Below, piece after piece: positions 37,201-50,114 of a DNA stretch of 64,000 nt (positions within the stretch are counted from its first letter, which is position 1; every line of letters starts with the position of its first letter). The position numbers and the translations under genes were made by a program. The DNA comes from Tubulanus polymorphus (taxonomy: Eukaryota; Nemertea; Palaeonemertea; Tubulaniformes; Tubulanidae), in the NCBI RefSeq assembly GCF_964204645.1, contig NC_134025.1, positions 2,485,001 to 2,549,000 on the forward strand, read 5' to 3'. The notes beneath the pieces were generated by a model, which had not been told where the DNA came from, ran no database searches, and was given only the letters and a program-made list of their open reading frames with translations.

Positions 37201-37976
37201 CAAAATCAATTTGTCATACACACTTGCGACTTCATTCGCAGAAAACTTTCAAAGCATACTTTTTGTTATTCAGATGGCGGCTATACCGCTGTCAGATGAC
37301 CAGCTAGATTCATTGACTGAAGCATTTAAGAAGGACGCTAGCGGAATGGAATTCAGTGATTCGGACGATGAAGTCGATACATTTGTAGATCTCAAGTAGG
37401 ATTTCATCCCTAAACTCTAATATGAATTACTGATCGGATTATGAAAGCATGTAAAATGAAAGCATTTATTTTCTTAGGGACTTCAACATCAACGAAGAGC
37501 GACTAACACAAATGAGGGAAGAAATTAGGAGAAAGAAAGAAGAATACATTGAAAATCTAGGTCAAGAAGATTTCGAGGAATTGGGAATTCTCAAATTAAA
37601 TGAAGACGGGGATATAATTGAAGATGTTGATTTGGATGATGATAGTTTCTACGGTGACTTTAGGGAGGATGTAGTAACGGCAGTATCAGGAGCTATGGAT
37701 GCAGACGATGAAAGCGAAGGCGAAGAAAACGCTAGCGCGCGAAAACAGCGTAAAACAAAATCCTCGAGATCTTCGGCGAATCGTGCGTTTCCGATGACGC
37801 AACCCGAACCGACGACTATGTCATCGGAAGATACAGTTCTAAATAGCGCACGAACATCGCCTGCTGAAATAGATACCGAATCTAATGAGATTAAAGACAA
37901 TGTAGAATCCGAGGAAACGAAAGACATTGAACAGAATTCTGTTGCTCCTCAGGATTCTATTCAACACAAAACTTGA
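34300..37976 (+). CDS. LRRC74-like leucine-rich-repeat protein (649 aa)
   Basis: Twelve coding exons with continuous phases: 34300-34459, 35011-35204, 35288-35395, 35480-35573, 35649-35698, 35784-35865, 35954-36039, 36152-36346, 36549-36638, 36922-37191, 37274-37395, 37478-37976. An N-terminal region (YEGACKRYGVVPSSHFIKQI) precedes about eight ribonuclease-inhibitor-type leucine-rich repeats of 27-30 residues, such as HVTSLDISGNSFGKRGLNQL and LRSLNLSHNEFGEIGGKHI. After the repeats comes a helical, EF-hand-like region (LSEEDFKLAIQ, LSDDQLDSL). The order and the pre-repeat motif match the LRRC74 family. The last exon adds a long acidic Glu/Asp/Ser tail that I do not know from that family. No signal peptide, so probably cytosolic; molecular role unknown. 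Confidence 0.85.
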
Positions 37977-38055
37977 ACACTACCTAAATGTTGATTGAAT
38001 TTTTGTATTCTACGTTTGATGTTATTAATAGAAAATCGTATCGTATTCGAAGTTT

Positions 38056-40558
38056 TTAAGTACTCAAAGTTGAGATTGGTTCGCATTCCTCGGTTACTGT
38101 GCTGATGACGCTTGATTTTTGACTGAGAATTTTTGACGGGTCTTGTAGTAATGTGATACGGTCCATCAATGACCGTCTCACCCCCGAATAGGTACGAAAC
38201 GCCGTGCGAAAATAATCCCTTAAGGAAGGGCGTTCAATTGCATCTGCTTCAAGGTCAAACCAATGTTTCAGCGTCATCGTCAACTTCTTGTCCATGACTG
38301 ACTCACTGTACGCTTTCTTTGCTAATGAAACCTACAAATAACATCGTATTTCTATCTTTTAAACCTGTCAAATCATATTTTGGGATTATTACATTTTTCA
38401 GATTGTTTATAGGTCTAAAATGTAAAAAATTCGACGATTACGTTTTGTCTTATTTTGTTGAGGTCTTCTGCGGTGAGTTTATCGAAATCTCCGAGTTGTT
38501 TAAGGTAGATACCGGGTAACTCGACCGATGTATGTGTCGCCCGTTGACTTGCCCAGTTCTTCTCACAGCGATATGTATCTTGGCCACCTGGTGTCCGACG
38601 ATGGCTCGGACCATTTTGAGATTTATGCTGCATGTACGAAATTAAGCAAACGGGTCACAAACGAGCAAACTTGACACAAAATTGATTAAATATGCCATAT
38701 TTGAAAGTTGTTCCAACATCCTAATTTGGCAGTGAGATCATAATCGCACAAAATGTTAGGTGCAACAGTTACCCTTGGTTCGAGGTGTTTTCCTTCCGAT
38801 GTGTTGTTGGCTGCTAAGACAGTAAGAGTGATTCGTCCCCGCCTTCGAGATTGGGGTCTAAATTGACTTCCCAAATCTTTAGCACTGAATACTATATGTA
38901 ACGGCTGCGCGTATGGACTATTTTCATTCCGTCCTAATTGAAAAATAATCACAAAAGCCTGGGTCAAACTGGTTCTAATAGTGAAACACCGCTGTAGTGA
39001 TGAAAAGTTGAGTTGATACCAACCTGCATTATTGGCTTTCAGTGTCTGCAAATGTTGGACAAGTTGTTTTTCGGTAAGACCTATCAACCTGGCACCTGCT
39101 GCGTAATGACTTACTACATGTGGTGCGCGTTTATATTTGCTTTTATAATATCTGAAATATTTTTGAAATAAAAATTATGATAATAATGATAATTATAGAG
39201 GTTTCACTATTGATTGCGTCTGTTCTTCTTACCCAACAATTTCGTCCATCGAGTGAAGAGCTGATTTCTTCATAAAATGAGTCAGCGCTTCAAAAAGAAG
39301 TACTTCACGATTGTTCTTGTCCTTCAATTCTGGATACTTCGAATAATCGACATGAGAGAGCGCTGTCAAAACAGTGAAAGAGAATCGAATAACACCCAAG
39401 CATTCCTTAGTCGAAGCTACTAAATGACTAAATGCAATTCTAAATGCAATTCTCAGGAGAGTTCAGCATTTTCATTGCGTTGTTCATAGCTTCGTAGTCT
39501 AATTCTTGGTTTGATTGATTTCGAAATCTTAAAGTAGCTGTATATGTTAAATCACCAATAGCCACAATTTCTGAAATTTCTATCCACATGTAACGTACAT
39601 TTCAATTATAATTTTGCGCATATTGAATACGTTTCCAATTCAGTGTAATGAATTTAATGTAATGTGATATACACACCCATAGATTCGAGGAACCTTTCTG
39701 TATTTGTCATTAGTTCAAGGAATTCGTTGAAATCTATTTCGCCATTGCCTGTAAAAAAGCTACGAGTTCATCAAATTGACCGTCATAGAAATACGATATT
39801 ACGTATCAGAATATGCGTATAATCACTGACTAGCTCCTACCTACCATCTTTATCGATATTGAATAGAACATCTCTTATTTCTTCAGGCGTGAGGATTATT
39901 CCGACAGATCGCAGAGTCTGGTCCAATTCTTCGGCATCGATTGTACCCCCGCCATTTTTATCAAAAAGATCAAATACTTCTCGAAATGCTGAAAACAATC
40001 AATAATAAAAGTTGTCTTATCGTCTATAAATCTGATAATCAATGATAACTCCGTTTTAATACCTAAACGCTGCTGCGCAGTGATCGTTATTTTTTCATGG
40101 CGAGAACAATTTGGTGTCAAACATCTCGGAGTCCCTCCATTTTTCTTCTTTCCATTTTGATTTGTTTCGGTTATTCTGGACGGCGTTTTGGTTGACTTTT
40201 GGTCGTTGCTTTCATTTGCATATTTAGTAACTTCACCCGCTGCAGAACCGGTACCCTTCTTTTGTTTCTTTCCATCGACGAGACCGAAACAAATAGCATT
40301 GCGCCTGCTGTACGGGTGCATAGGATAGACGACCAGTTGAACGGCTTTCGATCCTCGCCGGGAATTTTTCCGTGCTCCTCTTTGTGGCAAAGTTGTCTTC
40401 CTTCTGTTGGAACCAGCGTCGAGTTTCTGATATTTTTTCCGCGTACCCTGTTTGTTCTCATCGATTTTAACTCGTGCAACTTTGGACTTTTTCAGTGGCG
40501 GTAATTTAACCGAATTCTGCTCACCCTCTAGACGTAAGGGTGGCTTCTTAGTCGACAT
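38056..40558 (-). CDS. EF-hand protein with conserved C-terminal region (544 aa)
   Basis: Eight minus-strand exons with matching phases: 40558-40063, 39988-39845, 39748-39677, 39419-39233, 39151-39024, 38933-38773, 38627-38442, 38316-38056. The first 165 residues are very basic and low-complexity. Two EF-hands follow: DKNGGGTIDAEE and, spanning an intron, DKDGNGEIDFNE, both with full sets of calcium-coordinating positions. The calmodulin-like pair is followed by about 290 residues with patches such as YYKSKYKRAPHVV and SPYAQPLHIVFSAKDLG that I do not recognise. An open segment at about 39570 can be read as an exon but would run into a stop; skipping it keeps the frame. Calcium sensing is likely; partner unknown. 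The start ATG at 40558 is the first in frame. Confidence 0.75.
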
Positions 40559-43385
40559 AATAGCGAATTACCTTGCTAACCCATTTCGAGCGTCATACTA
40601 ATGATAATTCTGTTGATTGGCAACCATTTCCATGATGTTACTGAGTAACTATGGTGATTAAAAGCTGCAATTTGATAGGTTTACTTGTTTGAACAAAAAA
40701 CCCACGAATCTCCCGGACGAATCTCAGAAGAAAAACAAGTTTTGAAAATGGCTCAGTCGAAAAATCGGCTGATTGTGGTTTGTTTTTAATTGCAGTATTT
40801 CCCCGAGGTTGTATAAACAAAGTTATGCTAATGATGTATGAATGGTTTTTATTAACTAACTGTTCGCGAAATATCATTCTAAATCCCATCCCCTTCAGAG
40901 AAATAAGACTCAAAAAAGTCAGTTTTCCCTGGAGCGGGGCACCTTTTCCCGTCATGACGGTCCGTCTCATAAAGTTCTCTTTCGCTCGAATTTGGTGGAA
41001 TCAATGATTTACTTTAAAAATAAAGAAATGAAATAAAGGAATTCTAGTGTTCCTTTCACGCCCGGTTCAGATGAGAATTTAACGCACCTCACTCAACCCG
41101 TGGCCGCGGCGAAATATCATCGGGCCATAACCGTGCTTTATCCAACACAAACCAGTACCGTAATTTTTACTTAACTAAGTCGCAGCCGTATTTTAGATTT
41201 CACCTAAGCCGCAGCCGTTCTTTAGACTTTCTGGAATATTCATCGAGGCCGCAGCCGTATTTTACACTTGACACTTCTCAACCAGGATTGACCCCAACGC
41301 TACTTCTATGTACTTTTACTGTCCGTTCTCTACTGCTAGTGACTGAGGGAGTCAGGGATTTAAATACTCGCCTGAACATTCATGCGTGACAAATTTCTAA
41401 TCCAATCCTACTGACTGGATAGGCTAGATGTAAGAATTTCTATTTTTTTGAATGAAACGTTACGATTAGAACAACAATAATTTTCCTTTTTTGTGCTGCT
41501 TGCTTCGCTTGCCCCCGGCCTCCTCGCCCAGCCTGTCCTCTCCATCATGCTTTCCTCAGCTCTCGATCTCATGATCAGTTTCTCAATCAGCATTTCACCC
41601 AGTCCTGATCAGTGGCCGGTTCGCAGCGCTGCGTGTACCAAGAGCTCGCGATAGCGATTACTAACACTAAAGGTTCTCGGTGAACAGGCAGGTGATATTT
41701 TGCTGAAGTGATGCAGCATTATTCCTGTTTAAGCTATGCGTATGTTGCCAACTTTTGCTACGATTGGCTTCCAATTTACACTGTGTCTCTGTGAGGCGCG
41801 TGACTTCAGAAATTTCAAGGGAAATGTGGAGAAAGAGAGACGAGAGAAAATAGAGCAGTGTTCAAACCTGGGCAGTGTCTTTCCACTAGAACACCGAGTC
41901 CTGTGAGTGTGAAAACCAAATATGTCTTATATACATAGCATTTAACCTCACCTTAACTCTATCCCTGTAAAACGGACCCTACTAAACCTACCCTAACCAT
42001 ATCGAAACCCTAATCCTGAACCTAGATACCTAATTTTCAAAAGATTCCATTATAGATTTGGCCTAGGCCTAGTTCAAATGAGATATGGGCCTATGCATTG
42101 ATTTATTTATTCTATTGATTAAACTGAAGTCCAGATTCTGTACTAGTTGAGTTGGTTTTGCCTCGTTGATAAAGGGGATTGAGTGAGAAGAGTGAACCAT
42201 TTGAATTTTCACTTTTCCTTGTTGCTCAGTAATTGCTATATCCCCCAACAACTAGGCCTACACCGCAACCAAGCCACCTCCCCCCATTGTCAGTGAAACC
42301 AATGGAGAATGCTGCAATGGTCTGTTGAATTCGAATTTATAGATAATAATGAAATATATGAACTACAGCTGTAGTTCAGCTGTATATGGCTCGGGGAATA
42401 CTGGTAGGCCTAGTTAACTTCATTTATTTGGTCTAATATTTATCAAATCCAATCCAAGTCAAAAGTAGGCCTACAAGAGGATACTCATATGCACAATTTT
42501 CTACTTCTATCCGACTTGTGCTGTTTATTCTGTGTTGTAATATAGAATTAGAATTAGGTTATTTCACTCGCATTGAATACACATAGGCAGTCATAAAATA
42601 GAGATTGTAGTTTGAAAGCAGTAAATCATGCAGCATATGTTTTTAATGAATGATTCCAGGCATTATTCATTGAAATTTGATATGAAAAGTAAATTTTTGT
42701 TTGGGCCTACCAGTTTTTTCATTATTTTTTATGATACAATTTGTAGACAGTTTAAAACCTAAGGCCCTTTTTTGTGTCTTGGAGTAATTAGATTTTTTTA
42801 TTCATGAAAAATATGGTTTAAAATTTTACAGGTATTTTACAATGGAAGGGAAAAGAAAAAAAATTTTTTAATTTTAATTATTCGAGTACCATATTTTCCA
42901 CTTAAAATCTTGAAAGGAGAAAAATAAATAAGGAGCGAAAACTAGTTAAATTGAATTCAAATGATGCAAAAAGAAACGGAGAAAAATAATGTAGATTTAG
43001 CCTAATAGAGTTACTAGATACATCAATTATCAGGGCTCGATCTGGTTATATCTGGTGACACTTTTTGTTCTCTGATTGAACTCTTCCTCTCTCATTCCTG
43101 ATTCCATGCATTCATACCCTGACGTGATAATGCATATTTGTGGTTCATATGATGAACTTATGGACCATGATATAAACACGCATTCATCCTAGAACAAACA
43201 GTGCAGTTCATAATTCATTAAACAGTGTATGGTATATACTGAGCTGTTGCTCGGTTTCACATACTGCAGTATGTGCTGCACAGTCGATGTTCTGTTATTA
43301 TGAGCAGCCTATTTCAATGTGAATACGAATGATTGACGATAAAATTACTGTCTTTTTTTGTTTCACTCTGTAGGATACTAAAACA
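40559..43385. other. Intergenic between divergent EF-hand gene and GPD2
   Basis: Contains the 5' flanks of both genes. The piece 41490-41900 is more GC-rich than its surroundings and ends with a plausible donor (gtgagt at 41901), so a non-coding GPD2 exon could end at 41900. An acceptor at 43372-43373 leads into the first GPD2 coding exon. Degenerate GCAGCCGT repeats lie at 41180-41260. Confidence 0.4.
41180..41260. repeat. Degenerate tandem repeat with GCAGCCGT core
   Basis: Three imperfect units spaced about 36-40 bases apart share a core close to GCAGCCGTATTTTAGA. A related piece, GTAAGTCGCAGCCCGTTAT, occurs near 54259. Confidence 0.65.
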
Positions 43386-46300
43386 ATGAGTGCTAGCAGG
43401 AACAGGTTACTGTTAAAACGTTTGGCTTACATCGGTGTCGGTGTAGGAAGTGGACTGGCTGCATTCGGTATTGGTTATCCATATTATCAAGAACATGCGA
43501 GGTCTAAAGTAAGTCCGCACAGGCCCAATTTCACTAAAAGGTTTTGTTGGTTTATCTCAGTTTAACCCGAATGGATTAGTCATTTAACCTCACAATCTAA
43601 CAGAAGTGTTGCCGACATTAGCAGTAAGCAGGACTGAATGCAGCAGCCTCGTGCCTTATCCTACTGAGCTACTGAGGTTGAAGTCCTAAATTGGGGCAAT
43701 CAAGATTCCTTTGTTGAAAGCCCCTGAGTTATTTAAGGACCCAGGACACATTATGCATAGTCGTACGCTTAGATTTAAGACCATCATAGTTCTATGGCCA
43801 ATCTAAATTTCATTTTCTGAATACGGCTTTTTAGAATTCATTTTCATGCTGTTTATTATTATTTCAATGAGTTTCATTGAATGGTGTTAATTTGAATATA
43901 GAAAAACCTTGCGCACGTGCATGCTGCTGCTGCACAGAAAGAGATCGCCATCGCTCCGTTAAAAACACGCGCCCAACATTACGAAGATCTCGAAAAGCAA
44001 GAGTACGACGTACTGATTATTGGAGGTGGCGCCACTGGCTCGGGTGTAGCGCTTGATGCCGTTAGTCGCGGTAGGTTTGTTTATGAAAGCCGTAGCTAGG
44101 ACGATAACGTCATGGGTGAAAATCTGAAAAATAGATATCTGCTTCGAGTTTGGGAAATTTTATTTCGAAAGTGTGAAAATCTTGATATTCTGTCATGAAA
44201 AACTGTGTGAAAAACCAATTGTAAGTATGTGAAAATTCTCTGGGTTCATGTTTTAAAAGTCGCTGAGCTGCGGAGTATATGCAGCTTTCACAACTTACGA
44301 CAATCTAAAATCGCTGTATTTTTGTTAACTCAACTCACTTAACGAATGCTGCGTTATTTGAATCCCTGAGATTGTAATAATCTATTAATTGTTCTTATAT
44401 ATGGTTTTTGTCAAAAGGATTAAAAACTGCTGTTGTTGAGAAGTTTGATTTCGCCGCTGGTACGAGTAGTAGAAGTACGAAACTCATCCACGGAGGAGTT
44501 CGATATCTTCAAAAAGCATTCTTTAACCTCGATTACGAACAGGTAAATTTCATCTCTTATTTCATCATAAATAGACATCTCATTTCAAGCGGTCAGATTG
44601 ATGTGAAAAATTGTGAAAATTCTAGAATAGTGTCTGTTTTACTGTTTTAATCTCTTTCAATGCCGTATACGGTGGAGCTTAGAATGTGCAAGCTGTGTTA
44701 AATATTCAATCCGTCTAGATTGTGATCCCTTTGTTACTGGTACCTTGACATGAGAAAAATAAGGAAAAATGAAAAATCCTGGTATTTTGTTGTTAAGAAA
44801 TATGCAAATGCTAATTGTAAGGCTGAGGAAGTCTGAGCAATCTGACCCCTGCATTTCTTCAGAACATTTTATAGTTTTGTAAATTTATATTTTGTATAAT
44901 AGTATCGTATGGTGAAAGAAGCTCTCGCTGAACGAGCAAATCTCATTGAAATAGCTCCGCATTTGTCTTATCCGTTACCGATCATGTTACCAGTATACAA
45001 GTAAGTCATCTAGTTTTCCAATATTATATACATTACTATAGAATTTTATATGGAAGCATTTTTTTACGCATCCTCCCTTGACGGGGATTTGAAATCTGAT
45101 GGCATCTTCTGACTCTACCATAGCAAAAAGTCGGTGATGCCGCCAGGTTCAAATCCCTGCCGAGGGAGGATGGATTTACCGTACATGCGATGAAAACTCT
45201 AGAAACCAATACAATCTATAAATCTGTTCTATAGATGGTGGCAGATTCCATACTATTGGTTCGGTATTAAGCTATACGACTTGGTTGCCGGGAAGGAAGT
45301 TTTAAAAACGAGTTATTATTTATCGAAATCAAAGGCATTAGAATTATTTCCTATGTTAAAAAGAGATGAATTAGTGGGTGCTATTGTATATTATGACGGT
45401 AAGTCTACTATATTTACCGGTATCTATCCTCGTCGGTCGCTTCGTTCAATTTCACGCGATTGATTTGGGATTATTATTATTATTGTTTGATGATATAGGC
45501 CAGCATAATGACGCCAGGATGTGTCTGTCTATAGCATTAACTGCTACTAGAATGGGAGCGACTGTATGCAACCACACGGTTTGCGAAAGTATCACTAAAA
45601 AACGGCTCGACAACGGAGAGGAGAGAGTTTGTGGTGCTAAAGTCAAAGATAGATTAACTGGTAAGAATTGTGTGAAGAATTGTTCGGTAGACGATGTGTA
45701 AATCAGTTGTTTTCGCGCTGAAAGATTCCGTGGAGCTTATAAAAAATGCGATTTTGGGAAAGTTGGATTATCTAACTTGTGAAGTGATTTCTGTGCTTTA
45801 AAATGAAGAGATATTTTTTGTTAATTCAGGTAAAGTTTACAACGTTAAAGCTAAAGCTGTGATCAACGCTACGGGACCTTACACCGATGAAATTCGATTG
45901 ATGGACGACTCGAATGCTGATAGAATATGTTCACCGAGTTCTGGAGTTCACGTCGTGCTCCCGGAATATTACAGTCCGGAGAAAATGGGTTTATTAGATC
46001 CAGCTACGAGTGATGGTCGTGTGATATTCTTTCTTCCATGGCTTAATGTCACCATGGCTGGTACGTGATTCATGATTTCCGCAGTACGGGGTAACTTCCC
46101 TCTAAAATGTTGGCGCCACTGTAGAATGATGGTATCTTTTCACAAAAAAAACAATTAAAGTTGTTTCAATTGATATTGTGGGTTTCTCTTAATGATATTC
46201 ATCAAAACTGGAACTTTTTAGCCCCATTTATATTTGGGAAAATTGAAAAATCAGCTATGAAATACTTGGGAATTTTGAAGTTTTGTGATAATACTAATGA

Positions 46301-49300
46301 ATTCATATATATCCCTCGCCAGTATCTCATAGTTTGATTTGTTTGTTTGCGTTCTAGGTACAACGGATAACCCATGCGGGATAACTGATAATCCTGAACC
46401 GCGTGAATCCGAAATCGAATTCATCCTCAATGAAATAAAAAATTACCTTTCACCAGATATACAAGGTATGTTCATCGATTAGTTATATCCAGGGTCCCTT
46501 CGACTTACTACGCCTTTAATCGGTACAGTTGGAAGCTGGATTTTTTTCACCCAATTAAGCAGTTACCAAATTAGAAACCAAGTGTAGGCAGTATAAAGGA
46601 TGAAAATTTTCTTACAAAACCACTGAATTAATAGTTAACTGAGATAAACAGTAGAAGTCTACGGGATATGAAAGTTATGCAGACACTTCCTCAAAATTTG
46701 ACATTTTTATCTCATTTACAAAATTGATATTAGATATGTATTTTGAATGAAATGATGATTTCTCTAGTGAGAAGAGGTGATGTACTGTCAGCTTGGAGCG
46801 GAATTCGTCCATTAGTCCGTGACCCGAATAAACAAGATACTCAATCCATAGCCAGAAACCACATTATAGAAATCAGTAAATCCAAATTGATCACTATTGC
46901 AGGTAAAACTAACAGATGTAATACAATACAGTTATAAATCTTATCTAGAGTTTTATAAGGAAGCCGTGTTTACCTGGTATGAAATGAAAAAGAGTGAAGC
47001 CAAATTGTAGTAGTTTGAAGATTAACTGATTTTATTTGAAATACTGAGCTTTCACTACAAGTAGCTTCATTAGATAAATGAGTAAACAAGACTCATCGAT
47101 AGCAAAGGGTTTTATTTTCATTTAAATCAAGTGATGATATTCGGATAAAGCAGGTTTCACTGTATTTCTACCTTTGAAAATTATTTCACATATTGCTGTT
47201 CATTGTAGGTGGAAAGTGGACGACTTATAGACACATGGCTGAAGAAACAGTCGATAAGGCTGTAACAGTTTGTGATCTAAAACCGAAATCTGGATGCCGT
47301 ACGAAGGGTTTACTACTAGATGGCGCCCATGAATGGTCTCCAACATTATTCATACGTTTAGTACAGGATTTTGGTCTTGAAAGCGAGGTAAGAAATTTGA
47401 CAGCCTGACACCTTACTGAGCGTATTGAAAAATAGCATCAGGGCTCTTTGGAATCGGGGAATTCTGGAATTATGCAAGGGAAATGGGGGTTATTCTGACT
47501 TATTTCTTGAAGTCATGGAAAAGTCTTGAAATGGCTTGTTGTTCTTGGTGATAAGTGGTACAAGGAACCTCTTCAGCAGAAACAGCCCCAACTGACGATA
47601 CCTTATGATGTAATATGGGTCTTTTTGTCAAGGGTCTGGAAAAATCAGGGAATTTCCGATATATAAGAACCCCCTGGTGCATGTATATTTGTTTTTAATG
47701 CGCAGGTTGCTGAACACTTGGCGACAACTTACGGCGACAAAGCGTTCAAAATAGCGAAGATGTGTAATTTAACCGGTAAACGATGGCCAGTAACCGGTCG
47801 TAGAATACATGAAGAATATCCATATTTAGAGGCTGAGGTAAATATAGTTCATTAGGAACCAGTTTCACCCAATCTCGCATCAAGATTCGAGGAGGGCTGA
47901 AATATTAAAAATGATTTAATTTGAACTCTTTATATGGATAGAATCTGAGTTAAGTGACGACTGTTGAACCTGTTTGATTGAAGTGTTTCTATTATAATGT
48001 GTATATATTTGTACAGGTGGTGTATGCTGTGCGTGAATACGCGTGTACGGCTATTGATATTTTAGCCCGGCGGACGAGATTAGCATTTCTAAATGTACAT
48101 GCCGCAGAAGAATCTCTTCCTAAAATAATCGACATCATGTCGAAAGAACTCAACTGGGATAAAGCTCGCATAAAGGTTAGTTCATATATTCCTGTGAAGG
48201 GCTTCGCTTCTCGTAATGATACGTAATGCTCAGCATTGCTAAATACATCAGCAACGTAGGTCGAGTCTGGTTGAATGATTTTGATGTTTGTTTTCTATAG
48301 TTTGAGACGGAAAGAGCGAGGCGTTTTCTCACTAAAGAGATGGGATTGGAATTGAAAGCGCTGTCTCAAAATGTGCCGATCAACTTCACGAAAGATGAAT
48401 TAAACATGTATGTGAAACGCTTCAAGATGTTGGATACCGATAACAAGGGTTATATTACAGTCAATGATCTACGCACATATTTCAAGGTAATTGTTGTGTG
48501 TACCTGGCAGTAGAATACTGTTTCCTTGAGCTTATCCTTGTAGTTTATTTCAACGTTTTGACTCTAATTTTCGTTCTTACTGTGGGTTTTTATATTATCG
48601 ATTCAACATGGATTCAGTGTTTCATCAACCGAATTTACTGCCTTCCTTCAGTGAAGATCAATACATTGCGCAATTGCAGTGTTTGTAATGATTTAGCTTA
48701 ATGCGAATATTCTATAAATTCCCTGTTAATTCTTATATTGTTTATACCATCGAAATTCGTCGATACAAAAACTTATTTTTGTGTCAATTCACGCTGCAGA
48801 AAGTTGGCGAAAACGTCACTGAAGATCAGCTACGGGAAATATTGAATGAAGTTGATTTGAATCGCAATGGACAAATAGATATGGGTGAATTCCTGCAGGT
48901 AATATACATCACTGGATCCAGTTTGGCAGCTGTAAAAAGAACTGTGAAACTGGCTCTAGTTCTCAATAAAGCATGCTATTGATAAGTGGTTTGCCTTCAT
49001 TTCAATGCCTGATTATAGATGAGATGATCCCCTAGGCGCCAGTAGAGTAAGCTTCTAGGTCTTTGGAAAGTATTGTTGCTATTGTTCCAATGATTGATGG
49101 TTTATATTGAGTGTTGTATCGTTTTGTTAGTAGATTATAAACTGGAATAAATATGAGCGAGCTCAGGAGCTGATGACTGCACCATCATCATCATCATCAT
49201 CGGTCTAAATCTTCGATCACTGGTTTGTCATTATTATGAATTCACGTCTCGTTTGCCAGTGTTAAACTATCACTCATAGTTTGTCTTCTACTTACACGCG

Positions 49301-50078
49301 TCCTGATTAACCCTGGCAAGACGTAGTGGACACCGTGTCCGATCATACCGGTTTTAATGATTATGAGTCTTGATTTTTAAGAACGTAATGGTAGATTTTA
49401 AACAGTAACATCTATTATCGTGTGTTTGTTTGTGTGTCTCATTCGATGTCGATCTAAAGCCTAGCGCACATCGACACTGCGATTGGAGACAACTAGTTGC
49501 TACCGAACGATTACCCCGCGCACATCGAAATCTAGTTACAACCGGTCAGTTGCAGCAACTGCATGGCGCGTGTCGATCGTCGAGATCCAGAGCGCGCATC
49601 GACGGATATGACTGCGATTGAGTATAACCAGTTGCTCAAAAGTAGAACATGGGCAACTGGCTGGAACTGGAGATAGATTGACGCTTACCAATCGTAAGCT
49701 CGCTCACATCGACACATTTAAGCAACTGATCGTATCCAGCCAGTTCCTCTCATGCGCCAAAAACTGCCTTGCAACTAGTTGTCTCCAATCGCAGTGTCGA
49801 TGTGCGCTAGGCTTAATTCACCAGGAGCCAGTTCTACACGTACAAATTCCCGGTTAAGATTTCACTCAAGAGTTCACACATTGAATGTGAACCAGGGTCG
49901 GATTTAGGGGTCAATTTCGGGGTCTGGACTGCAGCACTATGACATCACGTGCAAGACCTCTTGAGAGTTTCATCAGAGAGGCGAGTCTAGCATCAAATTT
50001 GGAGTTTATAAATACCTGTCTTGATGAAAAGGGCAACCTCAGTCATAATATAATATAGTGGCAATACATACATACATA

Positions 50079-50114
<36 letters not shown>

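Noticed and set aside
39450-39570. Possible exon (EIVAIGDLTYTATLRF...) in the EF-hand gene
   Set aside because: It runs into a stop with no usable donor, while skipping it joins 39677 to 39419 in perfect phase.
43660-43740. tRNA-like sequence on the minus strand (GTAGCTCAGTAGGATAAGG)
   Set aside because: It resembles an A-box, but no anticodon arm or B-box can be placed at the right distance; at most an old SINE fragment.
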